A DNA stretch of 64,000 nt from Alphaproteobacteria bacterium (GCA_017460085.1 JAFUBQ010000005.1:1-64000); one strand, 5' to 3'. Positions 42,447 through 53,215 are shown, counted from the stretch's first letter. The notes: generated by a model from the letters alone, not told the origin. Program-made: numbers and translations.

Positions 42447-44663
42447 ATGCAAACATCAACGGTGGTCAGTGAAGCTTTAGCTGTGCAGCGTAAAATTATT
42501 TCCGAATTGGCTAAAGAATATCCGATGAGTCAAAAATTAGAAAATATAGCTCGCATGTTTGCTGAAACTACCGGTGCTAAACAAGCATTGATTTATGCCA
42601 CAATAAATGAAAATTATTTGGAATTTATGGGTGGTTTTCACGCTGAAAATTATAAAACGAATATTCGTTATAATGAAGACATAATCGGTAAAAGTGCTGC
42701 TGATAAACGTTTTTTGCAAGAAACCGATGATAAACGCAACCAAACAACCTTAAGTTTGCCCGTATTACGTTTAAATAACACTGCCGGAGTTATGGTTTTA
42801 ATTAAAGGCGGAACAGATTTTTTTGACGACCAAACTGTTGAACTGGCGGAAACTCTGACTTTAGTGTTAACAGATTTATTAACCGCAAAAGAATTTATAG
42901 ATTTTCGTAATCAGATTATTCGCGAAAAAGGTATTGTGGTGCGCGATGTTTTGCACGGTGCTTGCTTAAACAAGGGTTATGGCGTTGGTAAAGCGGTTTT
43001 GCATCACCGCCATCGTGATTTAACCAAAATATTTGCGGATAATATTGAACTGGAAAAATCTAAATTGGCCGACGGGCGGCGCCGTATGGTTGAATATATT
43101 GACGATAAACTCACTCATGCCGGCAATTATTTGGGCAACACTAATGATATTATGGAAGCATATAAATTATTTGCACTTGATAAAGGCTGGTATAAAAAAA
43201 TTATGGCAGACATAGAAAAAGGATATACGGCAGAAGCTGCGGTGGAACATGTTTATGAGGATATATGGAACAAACTTTCTGCCACCAACGATGCATATTT
43301 AAAAGAGCGCTTATATGATTTACGTGATGTTTCAGACCGTTTGCGTTCTTTCATCACTGGAGGCGGTGAAATATCGTCCGTGGCACCTGATGAAGATATT
43401 GTTATCATTGCGCAAACCATGGGACCTGCCGATTTGATGGACTATAATTATGAACATATCCGCGGCTTAATTATTGAAGATTGCACACCTACCATGCATG
43501 TGGTAATTGTGGCAAAAGCCTTGAATATTCCTGTTGTTGCTAAAATTCACGGCATTATGAAAGAAATAAAAGTTGGTGAAACTATTGCGGTTAATGGAAA
43601 AGAAGCATCGGTCTATATTCATCCGTCAGAACATCTTATTACCGAATATCAAAAAAAATCTATCAGTTTGAAAAAAGTTTTTACCGATTTAGAAAAATTA
43701 AGCAAAAAAAACTCGCAGACCATTGACGGCATTAAAATAAACTTAGCCTTAAATTATGGGCTTGATTTAGATTTTAATTACATTGCGCCAAGTCATTGCG
43801 ACGGAATCGGTTTATATCGCACGGAAATTACTTTTATGACAACCGATAAAATGCCCGATGTTGAAACACAAGTCAGACAATATAAAAAATTGTTTGATGT
43901 TATGGAAAACAAAAAAATTATCTTTCGCAGCTTAGATGTTGGCTCAGATAAGTTTTTACCATATTGGGGAGAAATTAAAGAAGAAAATCCCGCAATCGGC
44001 TGGCGTGCCATTCGCATTACACTTGATCGCCGCGCTATTTTGCGGCAACAAATTCGAGCAATGCTACGTGCTGCCGCAAACAAAGACCTATACGTTATGT
44101 TCCCGATGATATCTACCTTAGAGGAATTTACTGATGCCAAAGAAACATTGTTGTTGGAATATGAACGCGAAAAACAGCGCGGTAAACCTACTGCTAGAAG
44201 CGTTAAAACCGGAATTATGATTGAAGTTCCGTCCATTCTGTTTCAATTAGATGAAATTTTTCAAGAAGTAGATTTTGTTTCTGTTGGTACGAATGATTTA
44301 TATCAATTTGTTTATGCTTGTGACCGTGGTAATCCGCGTTTAACCGGACGTTATGACGTTCTTTCCGCTCCATTTTTAAAATTGCTGAAAAAAATTATTG
44401 ATAAAGCAAATCAGTATAAAGTATATTGTTCGGTGTGCGGTGAAATGGCGGGAAATCCGCTAGAGGCAATGTGTTTAATCGGACTTGGATATCAAAACCT
44501 GTCTGTTTCAGGTGCATCATATGCCAATATTAAAAAAATGATTATGAGCATGAGTTATGAAGATGTTTCAGACTATATCAAAAGTTTATTAAAATCCACG
44601 AAAAGCAGTTTGCGACCGCAGTTAATCGCATATGCCCATGATCACACTATTGCAATTGATTAA
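42447..44663 (+). CDS. ptsP: Phosphoenolpyruvate-protein phosphotransferase PtsP (EI-Ntr)
   Basis: A 738-residue first enzyme of the nitrogen PTS. An N-terminal GAF domain (about 20-160) senses nitrogen-related signals. The phosphohistidine domain follows, with His in TPTMHVVIVAKALNIPVV, where the family more often has SH or AH at this site. A C-terminal PEP-binding TIM barrel has YRTEITFM, RSLDVGSDKFLPYWGE, SVGTNDLYQFVYACDR and the catalytic CSVCGEMAGNP. It phosphorylates NPr, then EIIA-Ntr, not seen here. It heads a plus-strand run with rodZ-like, hisS and prfA. Confidence 0.93.
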   Translation: MQTSTVVSEALAVQRKIISELAKEYPMSQKLENIARMFAETTGAKQALIYATINENYLEFMGGFHAENYKTNIRYNEDIIGKSAADKRFLQETDDKRNQTTLSLPVLRLNNTAGVMVLIKGGTDFFDDQTVELAETLTLVLTDLLTAKEFIDFRNQIIREKGIVVRDVLHGACLNKGYGVGKAVLHHRHRDLTKIFADNIELEKSKLADGRRRMVEYIDDKLTHAGNYLGNTNDIMEAYKLFALDKGWYKKIMADIEKGYTAEAAVEHVYEDIWNKLSATNDAYLKERLYDLRDVSDRLRSFITGGGEISSVAPDEDIVIIAQTMGPADLMDYNYEHIRGLIIEDCTPTMHVVIVAKALNIPVVAKIHGIMKEIKVGETIAVNGKEASVYIHPSEHLITEYQKKSISLKKVFTDLEKLSKKNSQTIDGIKINLALNYGLDLDFNYIAPSHCDGIGLYRTEITFMTTDKMPDVETQVRQYKKLFDVMENKKIIFRSLDVGSDKFLPYWGEIKEENPAIGWRAIRITLDRRAILRQQIRAMLRAAANKDLYVMFPMISTLEEFTDAKETLLLEYEREKQRGKPTARSVKTGIMIEVPSILFQLDEIFQEVDFVSVGTNDLYQFVYACDRGNPRLTGRYDVLSAPFLKLLKKIIDKANQYKVYCSVCGEMAGNPLEAMCLIGLGYQNLSVSGASYANIKKMIMSMSYEDVSDYIKSLLKSTKSSLRPQLIAYAHDHTIAID

Positions 44664-44703
44664 AAATTATGTTATACACTCTGCAATTTAAGGAGAAAAA
44701 ACA

Positions 44704-45561
44704 GTGCAAGAAAAAATGAATGATGATGCAAATGTGCAAACGGTGGGAGAAATTCTGCGTAATGCACGAACAAAACAGGGTAAAAAACTACATACCGTCG
44801 CCGATGATTTATGCATTCGTGTAACATATTTGGAAGCCATTGAAAATATGGATTTGAAAAATATACCGCAACCGCCGTATGGTATTGGTTTTATCCGCAG
44901 CTATGCCGAATATTTAGGTCTAAACAGCGAACGCATTGTTTCTTCTTATAAACAAACTCTGCATGGTATTACAGAAAAAGATGAGAATGTAACCGAAAAA
45001 ACAAACAACTCCTCAAAGCCAAAATTGTATCATGTGCTATTAGGTATATTAGGGTTGGGCATAATTGCCTATGCTTGGTTGAATTGGCCGCTTTATCAAG
45101 ATAATTCAACAATGGAGGCTTTTGAAAGCAATGTCAATTATACCGATGTTCCACAGCCGTTGATTATTGAAGAAACAGAGATGACGGAATCTGAAAATGC
45201 AAGCAATGAAAATGTGTCCGATGATGAAACTGATGTAATAGTAGCGGAAGATAATACAGCTGCAGCAGAAACAGAAAAGGACAATATTGCAATGCAAGAT
45301 GCAGCAAAATCTGAAGTTAAAATGTTAGTAATCGGGCCGACTTGGGTTGAAATTAAGGTTAATGGCGAAACAATTTTAAGCAAAACATTGCAAAAAAACT
45401 ATGAATATATAATAGATGATGCCGAAAATACAACAGTTACGGTCGGACGCTATTACAATGTCAAATTTTATGTGGGTAACAGTGAAATTAAGCCGATTAC
45501 GGCGCTGAAACATACAAATGTTGCCTTGAAGGAATTTCTTAACATTAACAATCAGGAATAA
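44704..45561 (+). CDS. RodZ-like helix-turn-helix membrane protein
   Basis: A 285-residue protein. A cytoplasmic HTH_25 domain (VGEILRNARTKQGKKLHTVADDLCIRVTYLEAIE) is followed by a transmembrane segment (about 103-125), an acidic Glu/Asp-rich linker (about 145-200) and a C-terminal beta domain (MLVIGPTWVEIKVNGETILSK), the RodZ/DUF4115 layout. RodZ links MreB to the rod elongation machinery. The GTG at 44704 has AAGGAG 8 nt upstream and is preferred over the ATG at 44716. It precedes hisS by 2 bases, as in alphaproteobacterial gene order. Confidence 0.85.
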   Translation: MQEKMNDDANVQTVGEILRNARTKQGKKLHTVADDLCIRVTYLEAIENMDLKNIPQPPYGIGFIRSYAEYLGLNSERIVSSYKQTLHGITEKDENVTEKTNNSSKPKLYHVLLGILGLGIIAYAWLNWPLYQDNSTMEAFESNVNYTDVPQPLIIEETEMTESENASNENVSDDETDVIVAEDNTAAAETEKDNIAMQDAAKSEVKMLVIGPTWVEIKVNGETILSKTLQKNYEYIIDDAENTTVTVGRYYNVKFYVGNSEIKPITALKHTNVALKEFLNINNQE

Positions 45562-45563
45562 AA

Positions 45564-46799
45564 ATGGAAAAGGTTCAAAGTGTACGCGGCACATACGATT
45601 TGTTTGGTGACGCTAAAAGAAAAATGAAAAAAGTTATTGCCACCGGTGAGCAGGTGGTTGAAAAATATGGCTTTGAAGAAATTGAAACTCCTATATTTGA
45701 GTTTACGGAAGTTTTTGCTCGCAATTTAGGCGATACTTCTGATATTGTCACTAAAGAAATGTATTGTTTTGAAGACAAAGGTGGCGAAAGTTTAACCTTG
45801 CGTCCAGAAGGTACGGCCGGTGTGGTGCGGGCATTTGTTTCTAACGGAATGCAGCAAAATTTGCCGGTTAAATTTTATTATCATGGCCCGATGTTTCGTT
45901 ATGAACGTCCGCAGAAAGGGCGTCAGCGCCAGTTTACGCAATTTGGCGTAGAGCTTTTGGGAGTAGAAAACCCGCAAGCCGACATTGAAGTTATATCAAT
46001 GGCTTATGAATTTTTAGAAAAACTGGGGTTGAACGGGCAGGTTACGGTTGAAATTAATTCGCTCGGCGATGCCGAAAGCCGTGATGCCTACCGTGAAAAA
46101 TTGGTGGCTTATTTACAAGAACATTTTGATGAACTTTCTCAAGACAGTAAAAATCGTTTAGAGCGTAACCCGCTGCGCATTTTAGATTCTAAAGAAGAAT
46201 GCGACAAAGCGGTGGTGGAAAATGCGCCGCGCTATGCTGACAGCTTAAATGAAGCTTCTCAACAATTTTTTGCCGATGTGCTGCGAGGACTTGATTTGTT
46301 AGGCATCAAATATCGGGTTAATGACCGCTTGGTACGAGGTTTAGATTATTATTCGCATACGGTTTTTGAATTGACTACTGATAAACTCGGTGCGCAAGGC
46401 ACAGTTTTGGCCGGTGGCCGATATAATGGTTTGGTGGCGCAGATGGGAGGTGGCGATGTTGCCGGAATTGGTTGGGCTTGCGGCGTGGAAAGACTAGCCA
46501 TGCTAATAGAAGAAAATATTGCTTTGCCGCGGCCGATTGCGGTTATTCCGGTGGGTGAAGATACGCAAGATAAAGCCCTGCAAATTGCTCATCAGTTGCG
46601 TTTGGCCGGATTTAATGTTGAGCAAAGCTACAGCGGCAATATGAAAAAGCGTTTGATAAAAGCTAACAAAATAAATGCCGCTTATGCCGTTATTTTAGGT
46701 TCAGATGAGTTGGCAAACGGTTCGGCAACACTTAAAAATTTAGACAGTGGCGAACAAAAAAACGTTTCTTTAGATAATTTGACAGAGGAATTAAAATAA
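45564..46799 (+). CDS. hisS: Histidine-tRNA ligase
   Basis: A 411-residue class II synthetase. Motif 1 [19 protein letters not shown], motif 2 [23 protein letters not shown], histidine-A motifs [14 protein letters not shown] and [14 protein letters not shown], motif 3 [14 protein letters not shown]; an anticodon-binding domain follows. Length is normal. It is one base from prfA (TAATG overlap) and 2 bases after the rodZ-like gene. Confidence 0.96.
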   Translation: MEKVQSVRGTYDLFGDAKRKMKKVIATGEQVVEKYGFEEIETPIFEFTEVFARNLGDTSDIVTKEMYCFEDKGGESLTLRPEGTAGVVRAFVSNGMQQNLPVKFYYHGPMFRYERPQKGRQRQFTQFGVELLGVENPQADIEVISMAYEFLEKLGLNGQVTVEINSLGDAESRDAYREKLVAYLQEHFDELSQDSKNRLERNPLRILDSKEECDKAVVENAPRYADSLNEASQQFFADVLRGLDLLGIKYRVNDRLVRGLDYYSHTVFELTTDKLGAQGTVLAGGRYNGLVAQMGGGDVAGIGWACGVERLAMLIEENIALPRPIAVIPVGEDTQDKALQIAHQLRLAGFNVEQSYSGNMKKRLIKANKINAAYAVILGSDELANGSATLKNLDSGEQKNVSLDNLTEELK

Positions 46800-47869
46800 T
46801 GAATTTTGAAGAAAAATTAGCCAATGTTGTTAATCGCTATGAAGAAGTGCAAGCGCTTTTGACCTCAACAACAAATTCCGATGAGTTGGTTAAACTAAAT
46901 AAAGAGCTGGCGGTTTTGGAGCCGGTGGTTGAAGCTATTCAAAATTACAATCATACGCTGCAAACCATGCGTGATGATGAGGCAATGATGAACGACGCCG
47001 AGCTTGATAAAGAAATGCGCGATATGGCAGAGGCTGAATATTATGAAACTAAAGAAAAATTACCTGATTTAGAAAAAGAAATCCGCGTTTTATTGCTGCC
47101 AAAAGATGTTGACGATGAAAAAAATGCCATTTTAGAAGTGCGCGCCGGAACCGGTGGTGATGAAGCTGCTTTGTTTGCGGCGGTTCTGTTTGAAATGTAT
47201 CAGCGCTATGCTCAAAAACAAGGTTGGCGCTTTGAAATGCTTGATGCTAACGAAAACGGCATAGGCGGTTATAAAGAAGCATCGGCAAAAATTACCGGTA
47301 AAGATGTGTTTGCCAAGCTCAAATTTGAATCGGGTGCGCATCGGGTTCAGCGCGTGCCGGTAACCGAATCGCAAGGGCGCGTGCATACATCTGCCGCCAC
47401 GGTGGCAGTGTTGCCGGAAATTGAAGAAGTGGATATGTATATTAATCCGGCCGATTTGAAAATTGATGTGTATCGTGCTTCAGGTGCCGGCGGTCAACAC
47501 GTTAACCGCACGGAATCAGCTGTGCGCATTACGCACATTCCAACCGGTATTGTGGTGCAATGTCAAGATGATCGTTCGCAATTTAAGAATAAAGAAAAGG
47601 CAATGAACCATTTGCGCGCTAAACTTTATGACAGCCAAAAAGAGGCTATTGACGCCAGCTATTCGGAAAAGCGTAAATTACAAGTTGGCAGTGGTGACCG
47701 CAGTGAACGTATTCGCACATATAACTACCCGCAAGGCCGTGTAACCGACCATCGAATTAACTTAACGCTGTATAAGCTTGACGAGGTTGTTGCCGGAGAG
47801 GCATTGGGTGAAATTATTGATGCGCTGATTATGGAAGACCAAGCCGAGCGTTTAGCAGAAATGGATTAA
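46799..47869 (+). CDS. prfA: Peptide chain release factor 1
   Basis: A 356-residue RF1. The PVT-type codon recognition tripeptide region lies in [17 protein letters not shown] (PVT reads UAA/UAG), and the catalytic GGQ is in [16 protein letters not shown]. Coiled-coil N-terminus and length are normal. It overlaps hisS by one base, and a terminator follows. Confidence 0.97.
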   Translation: MNFEEKLANVVNRYEEVQALLTSTTNSDELVKLNKELAVLEPVVEAIQNYNHTLQTMRDDEAMMNDAELDKEMRDMAEAEYYETKEKLPDLEKEIRVLLLPKDVDDEKNAILEVRAGTGGDEAALFAAVLFEMYQRYAQKQGWRFEMLDANENGIGGYKEASAKITGKDVFAKLKFESGAHRVQRVPVTESQGRVHTSAATVAVLPEIEEVDMYINPADLKIDVYRASGAGGQHVNRTESAVRITHIPTGIVVQCQDDRSQFKNKEKAMNHLRAKLYDSQKEAIDASYSEKRKLQVGSGDRSERIRTYNYPQGRVTDHRINLTLYKLDEVVAGEALGEIIDALIMEDQAERLAEMD

Positions 47870-47898
47870 CAGCAGCATTTATTAATTTATATTTTTCT

Positions 47899-47936
47899 AA
47901 GTCGTGCATTTTTTCGCTTGCACGGCTTGTTTTTTT
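47899..47936 (+). terminator. Terminator after prfA
   Basis: A 10-bp stem with one G-U pair (47899-47908 with 47919-47928) is followed by GTTTTTTT. Confidence 0.85.
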
Positions 47937-47991
47937 ATGCTAGCACCGCCGTAATAAGACATTTTTTATAAATCATTAAAATATAATTATC

Positions 47992-48390
47992 ATGGGAAAA
48001 AAAGTATGGGCATTTGTTTGCCGAAAAAATGTGCGGCTGTATGGCTGTTATGCACTGTTTGGCGCTTGTGCGTTGTTGATGTCTTTGCTTATGACAGTTA
48101 ATGTTTTAGTTATTATCGCAGGGATTATTACTGTATATAAGTTTGGTTGTATCACACAGAATGATTGGTGGCGTTTCGGCCCGTTTGTGTGGGCGCTGTT
48201 AATAGCAACCTTCTGGTGTTTTTTGATGTACTTTTGGCGCAGTGCGCGCACTCGAGCACATCGCATTGCTAATATGTCGGTCGAAGAATTTGCCGATGAG
48301 CTGATGCGAGTGGTATTTACTGCTGTTTTAGTACTGTTTTTGGTAATTTTCTGCGCCGGAATATACCAACTTGGGCGCTGGATATTTTAA
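47992..48390 (+). CDS. Unknown membrane protein, 132 residues
   Basis: Three or four hydrophobic segments (about 18-40, 42-52, 63-82 and 104-126) surround a basic, arginine-rich cytoplasmic stretch (WRSARTRAHRIAN). No ribosome site is obvious before the ATG. No family recognised. The coding pattern and hydrophobic layout suggest a real gene; it converges with the Mrp gene. Confidence 0.55.
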   Translation: MGKKVWAFVCRKNVRLYGCYALFGACALLMSLLMTVNVLVIIAGIITVYKFGCITQNDWWRFGPFVWALLIATFWCFLMYFWRSARTRAHRIANMSVEEFADELMRVVFTAVLVLFLVIFCAGIYQLGRWIF

Positions 48391-48449
48391 CTTTATCGTT
48401 TCTCTTGATGCTGGGCGTCGGGAGATTTTTTTACAGAAATTCAAGAATA

Positions 48450-49445
48450 TTAAATTTTACGCAAGATGTTTTCTGCAATATTTCTATATGCTTTTGTGTG
48501 CGGGCTGTCAGGCGACTTTGCTACAATGGGCGCACCATTGTCGGAACCGGCGCAAATTTCGGCATCTAAAGGAATAGCGCCTAAAAAAACTTCCCCCATT
48601 TTTTCTGCAATTTGTTTTGCACCGTTATGGCTGAAAATATCAATTTTTTCTCCGCAATGAGGACATAAAAAATAGCTCATATTTTCCACAATACCCAAAA
48701 TCGGCACACCTATTTTTTTGAACATATTAACGCCTTTAATTGCATCAATTAAAGCAATATCCTGAGGTGTTGAAACAATAACAATGCCGGCAAAATCAAC
48801 GTGCTGCGACAAAGTTATCAAAATATCACCTGTTCCCGGCGGCATATCTATTACTAAAACATCTACATTATCCCACAATGTTTGCGTTAGCAGCTGTTCT
48901 AAAGCACCGCACGCTTTAGCGCCGCGCCATATAAGTGGTGTATTACGGTCAATAAGCGAACCAATGGAAACCGATTGTATGCCATATTCCATAAAGGGAG
49001 AAAAGTTTTCACCATCAGAGGTTGTCAGCGGCATACCCTCATAACCAAGCATTGTCGGCAGCGAAGGGCCATATATGTCTGCATCAACTAAGGCAACACG
49101 TTTACCGCAATCAGCCAATGCTAAAGCCAAATTGACGGCTGTTGTCGACTTTCCGACACCGCCTTTGCCGGAAGCAACACCGATAATTTTTTTAACACCG
49201 TTTATGCGCCATTTTTCAATTTGCGCTACACCAACGTTAACTTCATTTTGCGTAATAAATATAACTGAACTTTTATATTGCGGAAACATTTGCGCTAAAT
49301 CTTTTTTTAAGCTTTCGGCTTTTGCTTTATCCTCGGCCATATTTTTAATTTGTACAATAACCTTTTTCCCTATAATGCGCACATCGGCAACATTTTCGGC
49401 CGGAAAATGTTTTTTTAGGCATAAATTCAGTTGTTCATCTTGCAT
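48450..49445 (-). CDS. mrp: Mrp/ApbC iron-sulfur cluster carrier ATPase
   Basis: A 331-residue P-loop protein of the MinD/Mrp family that transfers [4Fe-4S] clusters to target enzymes. N-terminal DUF59-like part (KKHFPAENVADVRII). Walker A deviant GVASGKGGVGKSTTAVNLALALA, VLVIDMPPGTGDILITLSQ, and the CxxC that binds the cluster, MSYFLCPHCGEKIDIF. Start at 49445 (MQDEQLNL) with AGGAG upstream. The need for Fe-S carriers fits HydF, NrdG and other Fe-S enzymes here. Confidence 0.93.
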   Translation of the reverse strand: MQDEQLNLCLKKHFPAENVADVRIIGKKVIVQIKNMAEDKAKAESLKKDLAQMFPQYKSSVIFITQNEVNVGVAQIEKWRINGVKKIIGVASGKGGVGKSTTAVNLALALADCGKRVALVDADIYGPSLPTMLGYEGMPLTTSDGENFSPFMEYGIQSVSIGSLIDRNTPLIWRGAKACGALEQLLTQTLWDNVDVLVIDMPPGTGDILITLSQHVDFAGIVIVSTPQDIALIDAIKGVNMFKKIGVPILGIVENMSYFLCPHCGEKIDIFSHNGAKQIAEKMGEVFLGAIPLDAEICAGSDNGAPIVAKSPDSPHTKAYRNIAENILRKI

Positions 49446-49553
49446 ATTTTTGTTAACTCCTCCGTGTGGATATTCTATTCTCATACGTTGTATTTCATTT
49501 GAATTTGCATTATCTTAAAACAAAATATATTGATTTTGCAAGAGGTAAAAATT

Positions 49554-50582
49554 ATGGCAGATAAAATTAATCCGTGGGATAATAACGATAATACTTGGGA
49601 TAATGGTTCTGAACGCCCCAAAGTTATTGACTTTACAAAAATTACTAAAATGACGGCACCGAACGATGACTGGTTCGGCTACATTAAATATGGAATTCTT
49701 ATAATTGTGGCACTTTGGTTGGCATCGGGGTTTTATCAGGTACAACCAAGCGAGCAAGGGGTGGTTTTGCGCTTTGGTAAATATGTAGAAACTACAGATG
49801 CTGGTTTACATTATCATTGGCCGGTGCCGATTGAAGATGTTATTAAAGTTAATGTTACGCAAGAACGAAGCATTAACTTGGGAGCTGCGGAAAATCGTGA
49901 TTATCGCAATAGCGCTTTCACGGAAAGCCATATGCTGACCGGTGATGAAAACATTGTTGATATTAATTTAACTGTGGTATGGAAAATTAAAGATGCTAAA
50001 AACTACCTGTTTAGCATGCGCTCACCAGATGAAACGGTTAATGTGGCAGCTCAGTCAGTTTTGCGTGAAATTGTCGGGCAATCGGAAATGCAGCCGATTA
50101 TTACCGGCGACCGCGGCAAAGTTGAAGATGAAACTAAAGATGAGCTGCAACGTGTTTTAGATGAATTTAATGCCGGCATACAAATTGTGCGCGTAAAATT
50201 GCAAAAAGCCGACCCGCCGAGAGAGGTGGTTGACGCTTTTAATGAAGTTCAGCGCGCCAAAGCTGATATGGAACGGTTCAAAAACGAGGCGGAAGCGTAT
50301 CGCAATGAGGTCATTCCAAAGGCTAAAGGTAAGGCTGCGCAAATAGCTCAAGATGCCGAAGCCTATAAATCGGCTACGGTCAATAAAGCTGAAGGTGAAG
50401 CAAAGCGTTTTTCTTCCGTATATGAAGCGTATAAAGACGGCAAAGATGTGACGGTTAAAAAAATGTATTTAGATACGATGGAAGAAGTGATGCAAAAAGC
50501 ACAAAAAGTTATTATTGACCCGTCACAAAAAGGTAATTTGCTGCCGGTTTTGCCGCTGCAAGGAACACAATCTGGAAAATAA
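49554..50582 (+). CDS. hflK: HflK, SPFH membrane protein of the FtsH-modulating complex
   Basis: A 342-residue SPFH/stomatin protein. It has a Gly/Asn/Asp-rich N-terminus (INPWDNNDNTWDNG) and a membrane segment (about 44-62). The SPFH domain follows, with PSEQGVVLRFGKYVETTDAGLHYHWP and VNVAAQSVLREIVGQ, then a coiled coil. With HflC it forms the cage that encloses FtsH and controls proteolysis. GAGGT sits before the ATG at 49554. Its stop lies 10 bases before hflC. Confidence 0.95.
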   Translation: MADKINPWDNNDNTWDNGSERPKVIDFTKITKMTAPNDDWFGYIKYGILIIVALWLASGFYQVQPSEQGVVLRFGKYVETTDAGLHYHWPVPIEDVIKVNVTQERSINLGAAENRDYRNSAFTESHMLTGDENIVDINLTVVWKIKDAKNYLFSMRSPDETVNVAAQSVLREIVGQSEMQPIITGDRGKVEDETKDELQRVLDEFNAGIQIVRVKLQKADPPREVVDAFNEVQRAKADMERFKNEAEAYRNEVIPKAKGKAAQIAQDAEAYKSATVNKAEGEAKRFSSVYEAYKDGKDVTVKKMYLDTMEEVMQKAQKVIIDPSQKGNLLPVLPLQGTQSGK

Positions 50583-50592
50583 GGAGAATATT

Positions 50593-51468
50593 ATGAGAAA
50601 CGGTTTAAGGCAGGGAGCGATTGTTGTTTTAGGTGCGGCGCTGATTTTACTTTTCAGTTCGGTATATGTTGTATATCAACCGGAACAGGCTATTGTTCTG
50701 CAATTTGGCGAACCGGTACGTTTGGTAACCGAACCAGGGCTGAAGTTTAAAGTTCCATTCATTCAAAATACGGTGTTTTATGATGCACGGCTGCTTAACT
50801 TAGACCCGCCGGCACAGGAGGTGGTTTTGAATGATAAAAAGCGTTTGGACGTTGATAGTTTTACGCGTTATCGTATTATTGACCCGCTGAAGTTTTATCA
50901 GACAGTACGCACTGAGGAACAAGCACGTTCAAAATTAGCGGAAATTGTAAATTCTTCGCTGCGCAAAGTTTTGGGACGCGTAACATTAACCGAATTATTA
51001 TCGGAACAGCGCACGCAAATTATGCAAGACATCAGCTCCACCGTGAAAAAAGATGCCGAAGCAATTGGTGTAAGCGTGGCTGACGTGCGAATTCGTCGTG
51101 CCGATTTGCCAATAGAGGTTATGCAGGCCATAAATCATCGTATGCGCACTGAGCGTGAAAGAGATGCTAAAGAATTTCGCGCCAAAGGACAGCAGCAAGC
51201 GCAAAATATTCGGGCAACTGCCGATAAAGAGGCTACAATTATTGTGGCCGAAGCCGAAAAAAATGCACAAATCACCCGCGGTCAGGGCGACAAAGATGCA
51301 GTGGCTCTTTGGAATCGTACAGTTGGACAAGATGTTGATTTTTATGAATTTTATCGTGCGCTTGATGCATATAAAAAAGCATTGGCAGACGAAGATACAT
51401 CGCTTGTATTGTCGCCAGATTCGGCATTTTTCAAATATTTTAATAAAATGATGAAAGCAAACCAATGA
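50593..51468 (+). CDS. hflC: HflC, partner of HflK
   Basis: A 291-residue SPFH protein. Membrane segment at about 8-28, then VVYQPEQAIVLQFGEPVRLV, LNSSLRKVLG-like region, and ADVRIRRADLPIEVMQAI; the coiled coil ends near the C-terminus. AAGGAG lies just before the ATG at 50593. Its stop overlaps the start of the protease gene by 4 bases (ATGA). Confidence 0.95.
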   Translation: MRNGLRQGAIVVLGAALILLFSSVYVVYQPEQAIVLQFGEPVRLVTEPGLKFKVPFIQNTVFYDARLLNLDPPAQEVVLNDKKRLDVDSFTRYRIIDPLKFYQTVRTEEQARSKLAEIVNSSLRKVLGRVTLTELLSEQRTQIMQDISSTVKKDAEAIGVSVADVRIRRADLPIEVMQAINHRMRTERERDAKEFRAKGQQQAQNIRATADKEATIIVAEAEKNAQITRGQGDKDAVALWNRTVGQDVDFYEFYRALDAYKKALADEDTSLVLSPDSAFFKYFNKMMKANQ

Positions 51469-52763
51469 AACTTATTCTAGCTCTGTTATTTTTTATCTTA
51501 CCCATAAATTCCGGTTTAGCACAAGAACGTTCATTAGAAGATGTGATAGAAGAAGTTAATACATCTGTTTTAAGCGTAACAGTTGACACTGAAGCCGGAG
51601 AACAAGCGCTTGGTGCCGGATTTATTATTGGAGCCGACGGATATATTGTAACCAATGCCCATGTGGTTGATGACGCAAAATCTATCAGAGCAGAAACAAT
51701 ATACGGCGATGAATATCAGGTAAAATTAGTAGGGGTTGATAAAAAAACCGATATTGCCTTATTAAAAGCAGAGCATCCTTTGGGGTTAGAACCGGTGCAT
51801 TTTGCCGATTCTGATAATGTGCGCCTTGGACAAGCAGTTTTTGCCATCGGTAATCCGTATGGTTTAGGCAATAGCGTTTCCGGCGGCATAATTTCCGCTA
51901 AAGAACGCAATATTGAAAAAGGTGCATATGATAATTTTTTGCAAACAGATGCGGCAATCAATCAGGGTAATTCCGGAGGACCGCTGTTTAATATGAACGG
52001 CGAAGTGGTGGGTGTTAATACTGCAATTTTTTCCGAACAAGGTGAAAATATGGGGTTGGGTTTTGCCACACCTTCAAATATGGTGCAATGGGTGGTTGAA
52101 CAACTTAAAGCCAATGGAACGGTAGAACGGGGGTGGATTGGCATTAGTGTACGTCCGGTTCAGACTAAAGGAGAAGATAAGGCTTTACAACTGGCAATTA
52201 CTGAAATAGCAGAAAACTCGCCAGCCGCGGAAATAAATTTAAAAGTTGGTGATATTATCGAGAGGCTCAGCAATATTTCTTTGCAAAATCCGCGTATATT
52301 TTCGGCGGAAATTGCAGCAACAAAACCGCAAACAAAATTAGATGCCGTGGTACGGCGAGATGATAAATTGCTAAAATTTCAAATTGAAGTAGCTCCAATG
52401 CCGCAAGAAGATAAAACGGATAAAAACAGAGAAATTGCGCCTTGGCAAAAATTTGAGGATTATGGACCCGACAAAGACAAACCAGTAAATTCAACAGAAT
52501 TTGAACAACTCGGTATTAGCGCTTATTATGACGATATAGCACAAGATTTTGTAATCACATCGTTAAAAGCCGATGCAGATATGGCACAAAAGGGCGTAAT
52601 TGCCGGAAACAGAATTATTGCAGCTGATAACAAAAAAATATATGGTGTTGAAGATTTTCAAACAAAATTAAAACAAGCAGCTGAAAAAGGGCAACTTGAA
52701 TTAAAAATTAAAAGTGAACAAAACATTGATACCGTTACGGTTAAATTGGAAAATATAAAATGA
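51465..52763 (+). CDS. Periplasmic serine protease DegP/HtrA-like
   Basis: A 432-residue HtrA protease. Signal peptide MKLILALLFFILPINSGLAQ. Catalytic triad: His in VTNAHVVDDA, Asp in KKTDIALLKAE, Ser in NQGNSGGPLFNMNGEVVGVNTA. Two PDZ domains follow (about 235-325 and 340-430), as in DegP/DegQ rather than DegS. The gene is coupled to hflC by a 4-base overlap and to holC by another, the typical alphaproteobacterial hflK-hflC-degP block. It degrades or refolds damaged envelope proteins. Confidence 0.94.
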   Translation: MKLILALLFFILPINSGLAQERSLEDVIEEVNTSVLSVTVDTEAGEQALGAGFIIGADGYIVTNAHVVDDAKSIRAETIYGDEYQVKLVGVDKKTDIALLKAEHPLGLEPVHFADSDNVRLGQAVFAIGNPYGLGNSVSGGIISAKERNIEKGAYDNFLQTDAAINQGNSGGPLFNMNGEVVGVNTAIFSEQGENMGLGFATPSNMVQWVVEQLKANGTVERGWIGISVRPVQTKGEDKALQLAITEIAENSPAAEINLKVGDIIERLSNISLQNPRIFSAEIAATKPQTKLDAVVRRDDKLLKFQIEVAPMPQEDKTDKNREIAPWQKFEDYGPDKDKPVNSTEFEQLGISAYYDDIAQDFVITSLKADADMAQKGVIAGNRIIAADNKKIYGVEDFQTKLKQAAEKGQLELKIKSEQNIDTVTVKLENIK

Positions 52764-53215
52764 GCCGAGTTGATTTTTATCATTTGCAAAAACAATCGCT
52801 TGAAGATGTTTTACCAAAACTTTTAAGTAAAGCATATTCTGCGGAAAAACGAATTTTGCTGAAAATAGGCACGGCTGAGCGAATAGAATTTTTAAACAGC
52901 TTGCTATGGACATATGATGAAGAAAGTTTTTTGCCGCATGGCAGCAAAAAGGACGGATTTGCCGAAACTCAGCCAATTTGGCTGACTGCAGATGATGACA
53001 ATCCGAACAATGCCGATTTTTTATTTTTAGTTGACGGTGCCGAAGCCGAGATTGATGTTGCTGCTAAATTCGAACGTGTTTTTAATATTTTTGATGGCAA
53101 TTCTGAAGATGCACTGCAACAAGCGCGCCGTTTATGGAAAAGTTTTAAAGAAGCAAAATTTGATATTCACTATTGGCAGCAATCAGCAGACGGACGTTGG
53201 GAAGAGAAAAAATAA
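52760..53215 (+). CDS. holC: DNA polymerase III chi subunit
   Basis: A 151-residue protein. SRVDFYHLQKQSLEDVLPKLLSKAYSAEKRILLKI is the typical HolC opening; WTYDEESFLPHG and LFLVDGAEAE follow. HolC binds SSB's acidic tail and the clamp loader. It overlaps the protease gene by 4 bases (ATGA), so it is translated with it. Convergent with rnj. Confidence 0.93.
   Translation: MSRVDFYHLQKQSLEDVLPKLLSKAYSAEKRILLKIGTAERIEFLNSLLWTYDEESFLPHGSKKDGFAETQPIWLTADDDNPNNADFLFLVDGAEAEIDVAAKFERVFNIFDGNSEDALQQARRLWKSFKEAKFDIHYWQQSADGRWEEKK

Noticed and set aside
42447..44663. Possibility that this gene is a general PTS enzyme I or pyruvate phosphate dikinase
   Set aside because: The N-terminal GAF domain and 738-residue length identify PtsP; the separate full-length PPDK is at 60851-63532.
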